Made by a program: the position numbers and the translations under genes. A model generated the notes under the pieces. It worked only from the letters and a program-made list of their open reading frames with translations, did not search any database and was not told the origin of the DNA. Positions 35,901 through 50,900 of a stretch of 64,000 nucleotides of DNA are shown one piece after another (the stretch's first letter is position 1; the number at the start of each line of letters is the position of its first letter). This DNA comes from Mycteria americana (Eukaryota; Chordata; Aves; Ciconiiformes; Ciconiidae): positions 121,980,562-122,044,561 of the forward strand of contig NC_134367.1 in the NCBI RefSeq assembly GCF_035582795.1, read 5' to 3'.

Positions 35901-38900
35901 CTGCGGAATGAATGGGAGGGGGGAGCTCGGCGCGGAAAAATGGCAATCCCGGCGGTTTGCCGGTTGTTCGCTTGTTTCTAAACCGGCTGAGCAAAATCTA
36001 CTGTCGGGGGGTCTTCGGTGCCGTGTCTGGTGCGCGGGTATTGTGCTGTGCCCCCCCCCCCCCCCCCCCCCGGTATTTTGCTGCTTTACCGTGAATATCT
36101 TATTTCTCTGCGTGACCTGAGCAAGTCTCTCTGTAGCAACGAGCATTTAACCGAAAACACGGATTTTTATTTTTTATTTTTTTTTTAATTCTGAACGAGC
36201 GCATTATACATTGAGGAACCAGGGATGTGTTCTCTGTACGCAGGATTATTAGTTTTAGGGAAATGTTTGGGTTTTTTTTTTTTTTTTTCAGCTATTCGTC
36301 AAAATGGAGCGTCATCCTTTCGTTAATACCTTCCTGATCCACAACGTGCTCAAAATTGTCATTTTTTTAATCAAGAGAGCCCCAAAGGTTTTCTCCTCAT
36401 CCTTTCACCTTTTCTGCCCTCCGTGAGCCTGCAGGCATCCACTAGAAATCCATCTTTTTGTCAGTGGTACGCAGGCTTTGAGGCGCCTCGGCAGGAAGTG
36501 AAAAAGATACCATTTTAAAGCTAACAGATAAGATGCTATAGGTGGATATTTCCCCTTGGCAATTTTGTTTAGAAATCTAGGGTTTCTCCCAGTAAAGAAA
36601 TATTACGTGGAGAGTTAACACAGCTGACAGCATGTAAAGATCTCTTGAGTGGCAAAAAAATAAAAGGAAGTGACTTTTTTAAAATATATAAACACTTAGA
36701 ATAAAGAAGAATTTTTTTTAAAGCCTGAGAGGGAATAGTTGGGACAAAGGATGTTGTTGTTAGAGATTCAGCATCCTGAATTAGGGGGTTTTCCAGTTAC
36801 CATCTGAAATGATTAGAACGGTTCAGGAAGAACAACATCATATTTGATAGTTCTGGGGTTTGACAGTTCTGATGTCCTGTCGTTGTTCCTCCTATACAAA
36901 AATTATCTTTAATAGGGCTGGCATCCGGAGCCTTTGGGCACTTTTTACACTACCATTTAGAAAAAGGAAAGAAAAAAAAGATGTTTACCATTTTCTTCTT
37001 ACAAAGGGATGTGGAAGGGTTTTTTTTGGGGATTGGGTTTTTTTTTTTTTTTTCATTGTTTAATACTCTTATTGTCGGGCCCATATCCAAAAAAAATTTT
37101 AGAGCTTCATCCTTTAGTGTGGTCCTTTACATAGCAATAAACCATTGAGTTGTAAAATGTTTAGTATATCGGTAGTGACAGCAATGTTGTGCTTTGGCTG
37201 GTCTCAGTAAGGTGCAAGGCATGGGGTAGAAACCATTATTTTTACCCGATTTCCCAAGCTGGGTTTGCAGCACAGATTTTGTACAGTGTTACGTATCTGT
37301 GTGTGCTTTTAAATCGAGACGTCTTGGAATGATATGTTTGGGTTTTTTTCTGTGAGTTGTACCAGCAGGGTATAAATAACTATAACAGTGGAAGGTGCCT
37401 TTATAGTGCTGTTGCGGGGCTGAGAGGAGGGGCCTGTGTCGCTTTGGGTTGTGTTTGGCCTCTAAGCAGAACAACGTGCGTATGGAAAGTACTCTGGCCA
37501 CACAGTTTGTTGTGTGGGAGAACAAAGTATCAAGAAATAATTGTTAAATCAGTAAACTCAAAATATTTAGGTTGAATTGGAATAATTAAACTAGGATTGG
37601 GCTAATTAAACTGGAAGAAAACTCCATTCAGTAAATCTTTGGAGCCTCATCTGCGTGTTGAGATTATCAAGTAGTCCTATATTGTCAAACCAGTATTTTT
37701 ATTATAATATTTTTTCTGTATGACAAAGAAGAGATGCTTTATGTCAGGGTGATTTCTGATACACTGTGACATGTCATACTTAAAACCATGATTGAAATTC
37801 TGGCACCTCTTGCCAGGTGCCAGAAACATTGCATAAAAACGGGGAATATTTTTAGAAAAATCAGATGTGATTTCAACTTTAGACTTGTCTTTGAAATTTA
37901 CTGTTCTTGTTATGCTGCCGTAGGACTTCTACTGTATCTGGCTGCAACCAATCTTTGAGGAAGAGGTGACTAGAAGGAAGTACTTGCAACACGTAGTGTA
38001 GCAGAGAGGCAGGCAGTGGCATCTTAAAGGTCTAAAGCATTAGAGACGGATGTTCTTATTGGTGTAGGACAAATGGTAAGTTACTTAGTGGCCTGTAAAA
38101 TTGCTCTAATTGTGTTTAGGGTTTTTGTTTGAGAGTTGCATCAATGGAAGAATCAAGCACAGAGACCTGATAAGAATATTAGTATTCATTTTAAAACTTG
38201 TCACATGACCTGTTTGTGAGCTTCCTCATTCTTTTCGTTTGAAAGAATACTTATACATACAAGTTCTTACTGTTTGATGACTCAGTAGGAAGTGAAAGAG
38301 TCGGTATAAACCACAGTGAAATGGAGAAGAAACTATATATGGTAAAACTTCTTACATACGTGGTCTTGCACACAGGCAAGCTAAGTAGCTATTCTTAAAA
38401 CATTCTGAATGTATAGCAAATGCATGCAAAAATGAAGGATGATGAACTCCTGGTTTCCTTACAGAGATGCGTAAATTCATTGAGCGTTGGTGTTACTGTT
38501 TGAGACATGATGTATACTGAGCATTGTACTGAATTTGTATGATAATTGTTCCAAAGGGTGTGCACAATAAGAGATGGAAGAGAAACAAGCACACTGTACT
38601 TAAATTTTACTGGAGAGTTTCAAATTGAGAATGGCAGGAACAGTGAGTATTTAATGTCTGGCACTAGAAAAGAGAAGCTGATTATATTCCAAACTACTGC
38701 AGTTCATAACGTTTAATTGAAGATGAGGGACGGGAGGGAGAAGTATCTTATGTTTCTTGTACCCCTTCAGAAGTCTAAAACTGTTCAAGATCTATTATAT
38801 GGATACGTTTGTGTTTCTTAGGTGCATTTACCTGTTGGTAGTTTTACCAAGTCTGGTTCTTCAGCCATAATTTCCAGTGTTACGTTATCACGAACCTACC

Positions 38901-41900
38901 AAACCAGCTGAATATTCAATATGATGTCAGGGAGAATACTATAGTGGGGATGCTCTCATTGATGGGGAAGGTGACGTACAAGGCTGACTTGTTCTCATCT
39001 TCACCAAATTTTCATGTAGGCTGTGGGGGTAAATTTCAAATTTGAAGGGGAAGAGACAGAGTTAAAATTTTGCCCCATCTATCTACTGTTGAGTTTACCA
39101 AACTTTGCAAAAACGTCGTTTGTAAGGCGCTCTGTTCCAGCCTAAAAGAGGTAGGGAACAGACTGTGAATGTCTAAGCTTAATCTTACTCATTGTAGTTC
39201 ACATAAATTAAATCTGGTTTTGATTGTGTTTTAGGCTGGTTGGAGAAATGACAATCTGCTTTTAAAATCTAGGATTTATTAATTGCCAACATTGTTAACT
39301 ACCCGGGAAGGTGTGTCAAGGCTTTAACATGCAAAGGGGCTGGAAGTTTCTATTACAGTTCAAATAGTAAGAATTTAGAATGGTGTTTTTGTAGGTTGGC
39401 ATTTTCTAGGTCAGCATAGTTGTATGTGATTTTGAGAGGTATTTTTAAGGTTGGCCAAGAGGCTCTTACTGATTTGTGCAGTAGTCGTTTTGGTCGCATA
39501 TCTCAGCGGTTGCTATGTAAACCTCAGGGTTTATTTGCCCAGTCGGCAGGATTTAAAAGTGTGGGTAGTGGAGCTTCTTGAGGGGTGCTCCAGTAGCTTG
39601 AGTTCTAAAGATTCATTTAGATGTTACTGGTCCTGTTACTTCTGTTGACCAATGCAGTTGGTGATGACTGGTGGGGAAGTTGCTTCATGCTGGGGGAAAG
39701 AAAAGGAGGAAAAGCTGTAAGCAAATATATGGGTGTGAAGGTGCATGGGCTACCTGGAGGTGCTTATGGTTGTACTCAGAACAATTTATGAAACACTAAG
39801 CTGGATGATGGGATTGTATGGGCTGTTTTATAGAACTTCCTTCTGGCTTGACCAGATCCTGCACAATGAAATTGATAACAAGCATACCTAAATATCGTAG
39901 TGGAAAAACTTTGCATGATTGCCCTGAATGGAGTAATTTGCTAAGTCTGAAAGGGAGCTTATTTATTTTTTTTAAATTTGGACACCATTATTTGGACTCA
40001 GCTCAGTCCTTCAAAATGTCTTGTATGTTTCCTTTGGTATAAAATTTCTGCTAAAGCCTTCTGGTGTATTCAGGTAGTGTGATCCAAAAATGCTTGTGGC
40101 TACTCTTTGCTCTCTCATAGCAGCACTGCATTCTTGAATACGCAGATAAGATCTGTGTAACTCCTAGGTACTTCTGGCCTTAATATAAGCAGAAGAGTTG
40201 ATAAGTACTTGCCTTTTCAGAGAACATGGATTGAAGTAGAATGAGCAAAATGAGTTGTATACACAGTGACATTCCTCAGGTATTCCAAACAGCTCTGCCT
40301 TTGGAGACAGCAAGCACTGAATGGGTGAAAGAAATTAGGGGCACAAAAAGCAAAAAAATTCCCTTCCCCTCTGTATTAGCCCAACTTTAATTAAAATATC
40401 TCTTGGCTCTTTCCACAACTGGCTTTATAAATTTCCTTCCAAAACAGGTGCCCTTTTTACTGCAGTAAGGTGAATAATTTAGAGCAACAGAAGGTGACTT
40501 TTCATGTTACTGTTAGTGTAATGGCAGAATTCCCCTCAGCTGCAATTAGCTGTACTCTTTGCTGTGATAATTGTTTCAGTGGCAGTATTCAGGCCTTACT
40601 TCAGAAAACTCGGTGAACGTTTTGGAAATTCTAGCAGATGGCTTTTAATACAGCCTGAGATGGATAATTGAGCTTTGGGACAGGGTACCAAGGAGGCTGT
40701 GAGTTGTCTGTCCTTGGAGGCTTCCAACACCCAACTGGTCAAAGCCCTAGGCAACCTGGTCTGAATTTAGTATTGACTGCTTTGAGCCCAACGTTGGATG
40801 AGAGAGCTCCTGAGGTTCCCTCCAACCGGAATGATCCTGTGGTGCTGTGTTACTGCTGGTACACCTAGATGGTTGAGTAATTTTGCAGATGAAAATGCAT
40901 AATGTTTAGTTTGGGACTGCAGGATGTTGTTCCGGCATGCTGATGTAGCGCAGTACGCTAAGTATGCATCAAAAATGAGAAACCTGCTGTATATGAACTG
41001 CAGGCAGAACATCAGAGTATGATATATGAACATCAGAGTAGGATAGCTGAAGAGCATAATTTGCTGATCCCCATGAGCTAAAATTGTAACTTCTTGCTGG
41101 CACGTTTAAAGTTCTTGTTTTACAACTGAGCTTCCTCTAGTGACTGTATCTTTTTAAAATTATTTTATGCTCAGTTAATCCTCACTGTTTTCTTAGTGAA
41201 TATACTGTCTTGGGACCCAGTGATGAAAAGCTTCCTTTTGCACATATTTGGGTAACAAAGAGTGTCCTGTTTGGTGTGAACTACCATCAGATGAGGTTTT
41301 GGTTGTGCTGTTGGTTTTAGAAGTGCTTACTGCAAACTCATGGTTTTATCCTTAAAAGAAACCCTGAAAACTATGAAACTCTGAGAAATCCATCTGAATT
41401 GCACAGACTATCTGCTAGTTCACTGTTAAACACTCTTTATAACAGCGTAACACCTGAATTCACAACGTTTTGCCTTTTTTTTCTGGTGTGTAATTTGGTA
41501 TGCTACTGTGTGCTCTAATTGGAGAGGCGATTTAATTTGTCTCATTGGGTATTCATTGTAACGTGATCCATTACAAAATGATGGGTTTCCAGTTGCTAGA
41601 GAACTTTGTTATAGAGTGGCAGGAAATCCAAATTCAAACACTGGACTCTTTTTACACCTCTCAATGTACTTAGTTGTATTAAAATACTGTTTCTCAAAAA
41701 TCTGACAGTCTGATTCAGAAAACATTCTGGAAAATACTTTAATTCAGTTTTACAGATCTACGCATCATCTGAAATGTGTAAAATTGATTTGAAAGTATAA
41801 ATCCAATCAGTTTCCAGTGGGACACATGCTCTTAATTTGGGCTTTTAATTTTTTACCCCAAACCAGGTTTCTATTGGTAAACAAAAGTAATGCATATTCT

Positions 41901-44900
41901 AATAAAATTATTTATTCCTTTTCAGTTTGTGAAATGTGGCTATGCAGGCTCAAATTTTCCGGAGCACATTTTTCCAGCTTTGGTTGGAAGACCCATTATA
42001 AGATCAACTGCTAAAGTGGGAAACATTGAAATCAAGGTAAATTTTTCTCATTATTATTCCTTTCTGTCAGATAATATTTAGGGCAGCTTTTGACTTATGT
42101 AATGTTTGGTAATGCTTTTTCCTTAATTCCCCGTTATGCTGTTTCAGTATCTCTTGATTCATTTCTGTATTGGGTTTTAGCCTGTCAAAAACAAAAATTA
42201 AGAGGGTAATCTAAAGCACTGGAGGCCTTCAGATAGTACAACTGAGGAGGCAGCAGGTAGGGCTCAGGTGGTTCTGGGCAAAAAGGGGCTTCAAATGCCA
42301 GTATGTAAATGATGTCAAGATTAGAAGGCAGAAATCAGGTAGAAATGGTTGATGTTTGTCACCAAGCTGTACTGTGGGATTCTAAGGCAATGCTGAAGAA
42401 CTGCTGGAGCTTCCAGGTCTTTCTATACTGTTTGCTTTCTACTCACAGTTGATCATCTGTGATCTTGTATGAGATGTTTAACCTTGGTTGTATTTGCATT
42501 TCATTGTTTCTATTGTTTTTGTTTTCTTTTCTTTTTGCTGTTGATAGATGTAGGTACTCCACACCAGTTAGAGACGGAGAAGCTATGTTCAGGCTACTTT
42601 GTCTTGGGATTTTATTCCAAGCTTGGAATGGGGACACACACCACTGTTGGAGAATCTTTTTGTGAAGTCTGGGGAGTTATCATTTCTCACTTTATTTTGT
42701 AATTACAGAGTAACGCTTCAAATGTTAGCAGTTGCTTCTGCAATACAGGCTTCAGTAAATGTCTTGGCCCTGCTGTGGTCACATCCTCCCTTCTTGCTTC
42801 TAGCCACACATTCTCACCTTGTGCTGGTCATACTGCTTGTGCAGTCATGTGGTGAGCCACTTTAGTGAGCTGATCCAGCTGAAAAAGAGTGATTTCTTTG
42901 TCAGGTAAAATTTTGACTGCCTTACTAGACAATTGTCCAAGCTCCAGTTTGAGAGCAGGAGCAGGAACTTGAGGGGGAAGCGGGAGGGGGCACAGAACTG
43001 TAGAAGCCCTCACTTAGGCCAGTGAAGGTCAAGTAGAACCATACAGATACAGGCTTTCAATTTTGCTTTCCTTGTTGCTTCTGAGCAGCAGCTTAGTAAA
43101 AGGAAAAAAAAACCCCAAATCTGCCCAGTTCTTGTTCCTTATTTTCAGAACCATATGGGCAACAAGGAGAACTTCAGTTATCTGATTTCTGCTGCTGCCT
43201 GTAAAAAGTTAGTAGTATCAGCAGAAGGTCATACTAGGAAGTCAAGAGGATGAGACATCGGACCTTTCCAAAATGCACTGCTTTTTTTTCTTTTTTTTAA
43301 ATATTGCAATACCGCTTACCTTGTGTCAGCTGGGACAATTTGTTTGAAAGGATGGAGATCTTTCCCTTTCATTGCAAATAGGAGTTTTTGTAAGGAGAGG
43401 GAGAACATCTTCCTTTCTCTTGCAAGACTTGGGGAGAGGTGTTTCTTCAGAGATCTACTTGAACTTAGTGTGACAGTTTCTTCAAGGAGGTCCTGGTAAA
43501 GTTTTATGAAAGTTATGCAGTGATTTACAAGTCTTAAGTCCAAGAAAAATTCTCTTGCATGAAATTTCATTGTTGAAGTCATGTTTTCTTTCCAGCTGAT
43601 CTGATACAGCCTGTCCTGCCAGTTTTGGTATCCCCTGATTATCTGATAACTTAGTTTAGTATCATTACAGATGACGGTGTTGAATTGGAAAGATAGGAGG
43701 TAGAAGTGGGTAATTGCTACAAGATCAGCATGAAAGAACCAGTAAACTATAATTTTGCATGCATTGCACATCATCTGCTTGAGCATGGATCACATGGGCA
43801 TATTTTAGGGAGTATAAACTGTGTCTAGATTCTTCCTAGAAGTTTTATAGCATCTGCCTATAATAGCTTGTCACTCTTTCTTACGGGAACTGTATCAAGA
43901 GAAGAAATCCCTGCCACAGATACTTCAGGTATCCCAGTAGGATAATACAGTAGGAAGACTTGTTAAGTTTGAGTGCTGTTTTTCTTTGTGAGATTCTTGC
44001 AGATTTCCTAAAAAAAAAAAAAATAAAAAAATAATTAAAAAAATTAGCAGATGGGTTTTATGCCAAAATTTAATTCTAGCCATTCACTGCAAGTTCTTAT
44101 GGGGTAAGTTTAAAACTGAGTAAAGGAAGCTGGTAAGAAGATTATCAGTTTAACTTTTCAAAAGTATTCAGAAAAGCTGTCATTCCTGTGAAATTCAGAA
44201 ACTCTGTGAAAGGAGTCTGGAAGCTGATCAAAACTGGTTATCATCCATCTGTTGAGTTACCGATTTCAAGTTGCTTTGTCCATGTTTTCCTTCTGGATTC
44301 TCATTTCAGTCAGCAGCAGGGATATAGCTTTTTCTCTACTCAGAGTCCCCAGTTCAGGACATAAACACAAAAATTCAGTTGTCACTGGGATTATTTCACT
44401 TAAAATTGCACCCTTAAAACTCTAAAACCAGAAGCATAGATGCTGCTCTTACTTTTTACTTGACTTACTAATCTTCGAAGCAGGTTAGGAAGGCAGGACT
44501 GATAAGTAGCTTTGACTAGTTAAAACAATTAGGATTTTAGGGCAGATCTGACCCAGTGACCTGCTGAGCCATAGTCCATGTCCTACAGTTCTGCTCAGTT
44601 TCTGCCAAGACAGCCTGGAGAAGGTCATTCTCTGGAATTGAAGTGAGGAAGAGGGCCACGCTCTGACCAGCCTCTCTGGTACTGCCTGTCCAAAGGCAGC
44701 TGCCAGAAACTCTACGCGCTTTTCCTCTGACACAACTTGCAGAATAAGTAGATTTGCCTTAATGGCACTGATAGTTATCCTATGGCTTTTAACAGTTTAG
44801 GTGACTCAAATTTAATCAAAGGAGGAAAAGTCTCAATAATCATGAAAATGGCTTTAGTATAATTTTGGACAATGTTTGTACGCGTACACTTCAAACTTCT

Positions 44901-47900
44901 CATAGTGCTTCCCAGCTGCTTTAATTATCTTGTCTTCCTACCTCCATAGCTTGCTATAGGGAAAGAGCTTTGAGACCCTGCTCTTACTACTGCACTTCAT
45001 TATTGCTTATTTCTGTTCTGAGAGTAGATGCCGTAATTTAAGTAAATATCTCTTATTTGATTCTTTTTGGGTATTTGTTCCATGATACATGAACAGATTA
45101 GCCTGCTTATAGTTGAATACTTTTATGTTATAGTTTTCAGTTCTTGGGTATTTAAAGTGGAATATTTAAAACAAAATTTAAATTTAGCATTAGTCAGAGC
45201 TTGTTATGGTGAAATGCCTTGTGCAGAGTCTTGTCTAGTTCATATAAGCGGCTTGCCCAGGGTAAAACTCCAGTGTTAAACAGAATTTTGTGCATAAATA
45301 TTCTGTTAATGAGAAGGAGGCAGATATACTGATCTTGTTTGCAATGTAAGATGCATAAACATGACATGCCAGTGACATACAGCAATAGCTTCCTTTAAAG
45401 AGACATTTTAATCTGAGATCCTGAGAATGTTAGCTTGGCCCTAACTAAACTAACTCAGATCATTTCCTGCTGTACATGCATCTCTTTTCAGCCTATTTCT
45501 ACTGTGTACTTAAAATAATTTGAGAATTTCATTTAGGCCTTTTCTGACTTTCTTGCTTCTACCTTCTTTCTTCACCTTTCTTGACCCGTTGAAGTAGAAT
45601 AACAAAAAGATGGTAAGTGAGGTGCCCCTGTGCTGCTTGTCTACCATTTTTGCTTGATGGGACCTAGTAGCTGTTATGTTATTTTTTGATGCTATTAATT
45701 GTTTTGTCTTGTCCTACATTTTACATTTGAATACATACTTATTTTGGACGTTGTTCATTGCTTTGGTTTACTAGCAACTAATTCATGAGAGTATTTTATG
45801 TATTGCTTCCAACTGCTACATAACCTGTAGTTTTGCAAGATGGAGGATTAACTCTTAAAGATCAACATGAGCTCAGCATCTTTAACAGTAGAAATTGCTA
45901 TATTTAACATTACAAACGAAGAGCTTGAAAAAACTTTCGGATTTCAGTTAGACAAATATTACTGAGTACCAAAGTGGTGGAAACATTGGATATCATGATA
46001 CTGGTTCCTCTCTGCAAATTCAGTTGTGCTGTCCTTGTTCCTCTCCACCTACCGAGTGTGCATGTTTGTTAGCGTGCTCTTGAGAACAATTGTTCTGCCC
46101 TTTAACTTTGTTTTAAAAGGATGTGAACGTTTTGTGCAACTTTCATTGCGCATTTGAATAGCGTCTTTTCCTGGGCTGTCCTGTTTGGTAGCATAGAGCC
46201 TCAAAGAACAATGCACAAAAAAGGCTTCTGATTCTTCTAACTGGTGGATTTTCTGTCATCATCTTAAATTCTCAGGAGTAACATGGCTGCATGGTGGAGT
46301 TTTCATAGTACAGTTTCACTAGAGTACATTTGATTTCAAATGTTAGAGTCTTGACTTTTGTCTTCTGTACAGTAGAGAACTGAAGTGTGAGAGAACTACT
46401 GTGCAAGGGAAAACAAATAAAACACCTTGTCAGTGAGAGGGGGTGCAAGAGGAATGGTTTAATTTAAAATATTTTCAATTAACTTCCTTTTTATATAGTC
46501 GACAGTAACTGTTTAGGTTACTTCTAAAAAGGCATTATAAACCAGACGCTGGATTTTTCGTTGTGCATCTTTTTTTCCCTAGCATTGAATAGCAGGTTGA
46601 GTAACTCTCACTTCAAAGTTTTCTGTGCCACAGCGACTGCAAACTGTGGTGGCATATTTTTGTATGAAGCAGCTGGGTTTTTTTGCAATTAAATTAATAT
46701 AATATTAGTATGGAAACAGTGCTATTGGTACCTAGAAATATGTTCTTATAGGCTAAATATGAGCAAGTCAGTTAAGGCTTCTTTAGAAGAGTATGGGATA
46801 TAATAGGGAGCAAAGATAAGATGTTACTGTGCATACTTCCTCTGGGAAATACGTGGGAAAGGAGAAGATACGATGCTACTAATTTGAATGTGCAATGTTT
46901 GCATAACTAACTTTATTAAACAGATTGCTTAATCAGTGCGAAACGACTATACAAACTATGCGTTAGTTGGTTGTATTTGTGTAAGAATGCATTACTGGGG
47001 TTTTTGGCTTGGGACTTTTGGCATGGAACAGACAAGGGTATATTTTATATTTAGATGTGTCTCTTCACACCCTACTGACATAGGCAATATGTAAACCATT
47101 GTTTCTTTTAATGTCTAGTGTGGAACTTCTAATCTCTTATTTGCTTTTGCTACTGTTCGGTATGCTTATTCACCACTCATTATTCCTTTTTTGGTATTGT
47201 GCACAGAAATTTGCAACATGCATGGAAAAATATTCTGCCAATCCCACCTACTACCCTTATGTGCTATTTTGCATCTCAACCCTCAAATTAATATTTGATA
47301 AAAAAATTGTGGAGGTGTCAGCGGAGAAACAGCTGTACTTATAAAAGTCTTTGTAGTATCTAGCTGTAACAGGGTTTATTGGTTTGTTTAAGGTTAATTG
47401 GAAAAAGGAATTAATAAAGCTTATTTTGGAAAAGGTTTGGGATGGGTAACAGCCAAATTTAAATACTATGTGAAATATATTCTACTTCTCTCCTGAGTAC
47501 CTGAAAATGATTCTAAAATGTGGACATTGTTTAAGAACACAGTTGGACACAGGCTGGAGCAGTTCACTGTCATTCTTGAGGATTTGGGTGTTTAGAAAAC
47601 TTTGCAAGCACTGACATGTTTCTATATTTAAAATTTTACAGGATCTCATGGTTGGTGATGAAGCAAGTGAATTACGCTCAATGCTGGAAGTGAATTACCC
47701 AATGGAGAATGGCATAGTTCGGAACTGGGATGATATGAAGCATCTCTGGGATTACACGTTTGGACCAGAAAAACTTAATATTGACACAAAAAATTGTAAA
47801 ATACTACTCACAGAACCTCCCATGAATCCAACTAAAAATAGGGAGAAGATTGTGGAGGTATGTCCGTCTAGTAGAAACTGATATATACTGTCATTGAAGC

Positions 47901-50900
47901 ACAGCTAAGAGATTTTAACTTCTCGGAATACCTCGTAACTGAGGCAAAGCAGTTCTCCTGTTTTCTAACTAAAACTTGTCCTCAGCCATAGTCATGAAGG
48001 CTACTGTGGTTGAATTCAAACAAGCTGATCTAAAACCAGAGCTATAAGCAGGCTTCTTGTCTCGAGCCGTATCATCATTAAAACACAGAATTGGAAATGG
48101 ATGTTTATCTTCCTGTATCCAAGATATATTGATTACTAGCTATTGGATTAATGTTAATTACTTTAAATGACTTGGACTTCTGTAAGCCAAGTAATGCTTC
48201 AGAGGAGTTTGAGGCTTGAGCAAGACGATGCTTACCAGATGGAGCAGTGTTGTTCGAGGTAGTTGAGACAAAGGTGCGATGACAACCAATTCACTAATCT
48301 TTGATAAATGCTAGGGATTATCAATGAAAGCCTTCTAAGAAGGAAGGCCTGGTTCTTGGATCCTTGGTCTCGGAGTGCTGCCCTGGGTGACCGAAGCTCC
48401 ATCTGAACCTTGTGTTAATGTAGGTTATCAGATGTATATTGTTTAGCTCTAGTACCATGTGACAAAGACTCAATTTTGAAGAGCAGTAGTGTTTGACAAG
48501 AAGAAAAAGCTTAGTTCCCCATTTTGGTTTTTACTCAAGCATCACAGGTATTTTCAATTAATGTCAGTATTCAGTTTAACAAAAATGTAATTAAAGAAAA
48601 TGTGGTGCTAGAGTAGCTGATAGGGCAGGAAAAATGGATTCTAAGTCTGAAACCTTATCTGTTTATCAGAACTTTGAATATAAAAGCTTGTGTATATATA
48701 TATTTTTCCCCATATCTGTTGCTTAGTCTAATAAGAATTTACCTTTATCACTGCCTGCTGACCGTTCCTTAAAAATCCTTTTGTTGTCACAGCTACAGGA
48801 GTGCTTTCTGCAACGTGGCAGTGAATGTATTTGCGCTAATCTTTTCTTTCAGTGACTTTGGGAGCAAGTGAAGTATAGCAAAGTTGGAAAAACTTGAGTG
48901 AAAAAAAAACCCCAAAGTGTACAGTCTAAATTCAGCATTTCTTAGCAGTCCTGGACGTTAGGGACCTATTACCTAAGTATTATGTAATGCAACATTAGTA
49001 ATACCATCTATTGTATATCAGTCAGCTGTGGTATGATGGACATAGCAGATTATTCTGGGTGGCCTCCATGTAGCAGGAATGGTTGAATTTCCTGTTCAGG
49101 CTTCTTTGCTTTTCAGCTGTCTACAATAGTGTTCTTGTTTCTGTTTTCCGGGTGAACACAAGAGGCTGGGTTTTAGTTATTCTGGGACTGAATAATTTTA
49201 TATCATAAATTGAAAAGTCTTGTATGGCTTCTGAAGTCTGATAAAATATTTGTATTGCCCCATTTGCTTTTCTAAACAACTGTAGAAATTGTGGACTCTT
49301 AATCCTGATCCAGAGGATTAGGGAGAGCTAGAATCCATTTTTGTAAATTTAAATTTGAGTTAAACAGAAGTTCATTGTTTCTATTAATATTTTTAATGGA
49401 TCACAGTGTTAGGAGGACTAGCAATACTTAGTTTTTAACTGCAACATATTTATACTCCTTTTTCTTCCATTTTTGACATGGATTCCTCCTTTTCAGGCAG
49501 GCCAGTATGAAGCAGAGGATTGAATTAAGATTTTTCCCTAAAGCTTGAAGTAAACATAATAACGTCTCTGCATTTTGTGATACAGTGCAGTAGCATTTTG
49601 AAAGAAAAGCTTAGTCATCTGGACCATATCAAGATGATAGATAATTATGTATGCTGTACTTCATTCTACTTCCAGTAATTCCCTTTCCTCACCCTTACGG
49701 TTCCATCAAACTCAGCTACATAGTAACAGCAGCAAGTGTTCACATGACAGCTGTATTGTAAAATATATATTTAAAAAGTGCTGTTTCTTTCATAGCATGT
49801 ACAAGACATTGGTTGCTTCTCAGCTTAACTGAGTGTTTGCTCTCTGTTTGTTTCTAGTTATCTGCTGCATTCTCATTCTGGTAATACCCTCAGGAGCAGC
49901 CAGACTGTAATGGCGTATCATGTAGCTGTAGAGATAGTCCAGCACCGCCACTTCTCCTAATCCCAAACTAGTATTCTTTGTCTTTTTTCCCAATTTTTAG
50001 TTCTTCCTTTCTGTGCCCAATGAGAACATCACTTTGCAGGTAATCCAAAAGCTGCTGTCACGAGAAGAAGAATCTTTTCAGGAGAACATCTTGCTCAGTG
50101 TTTACTTCTTAAGATTTGTTAACATAAGTGTCCCATGTCTAGGCTTTTTTCATGTCAAATAGAACAGACCTCAATGTCTTGAAAGAAAGAATAACCACCC
50201 CCCAAAGGCCTGCATATAGGTTATAAAAGGGTTTTGCAGTGGCTTCTAGGGTTTAGTACAACATGTGAAAGCAGTAACTAATGCCATTTGAATATTTGTT
50301 TTGTTGTATGAAGACGATAATTTAGACTTTCCTTAAATTAGTTTTTCATTCGTAAGTACTCGGGTTGTTTGAAAGACTCATCCATTGGAATAATGCTGGC
50401 TTTAGACAATGACTACTCAATTGGGATCTTTTTTTGAGTTGCTGCCCTTTCAACCGTTCTTTTTCTGGCAGACACTTCTGCTTCTTGTTTCTGAAGGTAT
50501 TGCGTATGTGCTAAATTGTGGCCATTGCGGAAGTTGCTAGCCAGCCTTGTAATGTTTTGCTCATTCTTAGTCCATGCACCTGACTACTGTATTAAATTTC
50601 CTTTTATATTACCCAGTTCACATTGGGGGTTTATAAAAACCCAAAGCATGATGTTCTCATGGCAGGGTGCTCTGCAGCTCACCCCCTCTGTGTTCCTTTC
50701 TGGTTGACCTCTGCTATACGCATGCTCACAGCAAAGATCCTGAGAAAGGCGGCATCAGCCTTCCCAGGGGTTTTGCGGTGTGCTCGATACAGCTATGAAA
50801 TAATTGACTTTTGCAAGGATCAGGTTTTTGATATGGGCCAGCTGTTTAAAATCACACTATTCTAACAGAGGAGGTTCTTTAAATAGTTCAGAATTCTAAG

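Larger units (their letters stand above)
35627..41925 (+). other. ACTR2: ACTR2 intron 1 (6.3 kb)
   Basis: The largest intron. It begins in the CpG island and holds a C21 run (36051-36071), a T17 run ending in CAG (36272-36291), a 21-bp tandem duplication at 41007-41048 and a decayed CR1 at about 40.67-40.86 kb. No further conserved coding exon was found. Confidence 0.9.

Noticed and set aside
34754-36146. Long ORFs on both strands of the ACTR2 CpG island (up to 327 codons)
   Set aside because: Same GC-rich effect. They run across the real exon 1 and its donor in the wrong frame or strand and have no recognisable family.
43316-43786. 156-codon minus-strand ORF in ACTR2 intron 2
   Set aside because: No known domain; antisense and intronic with no splice or promoter support.
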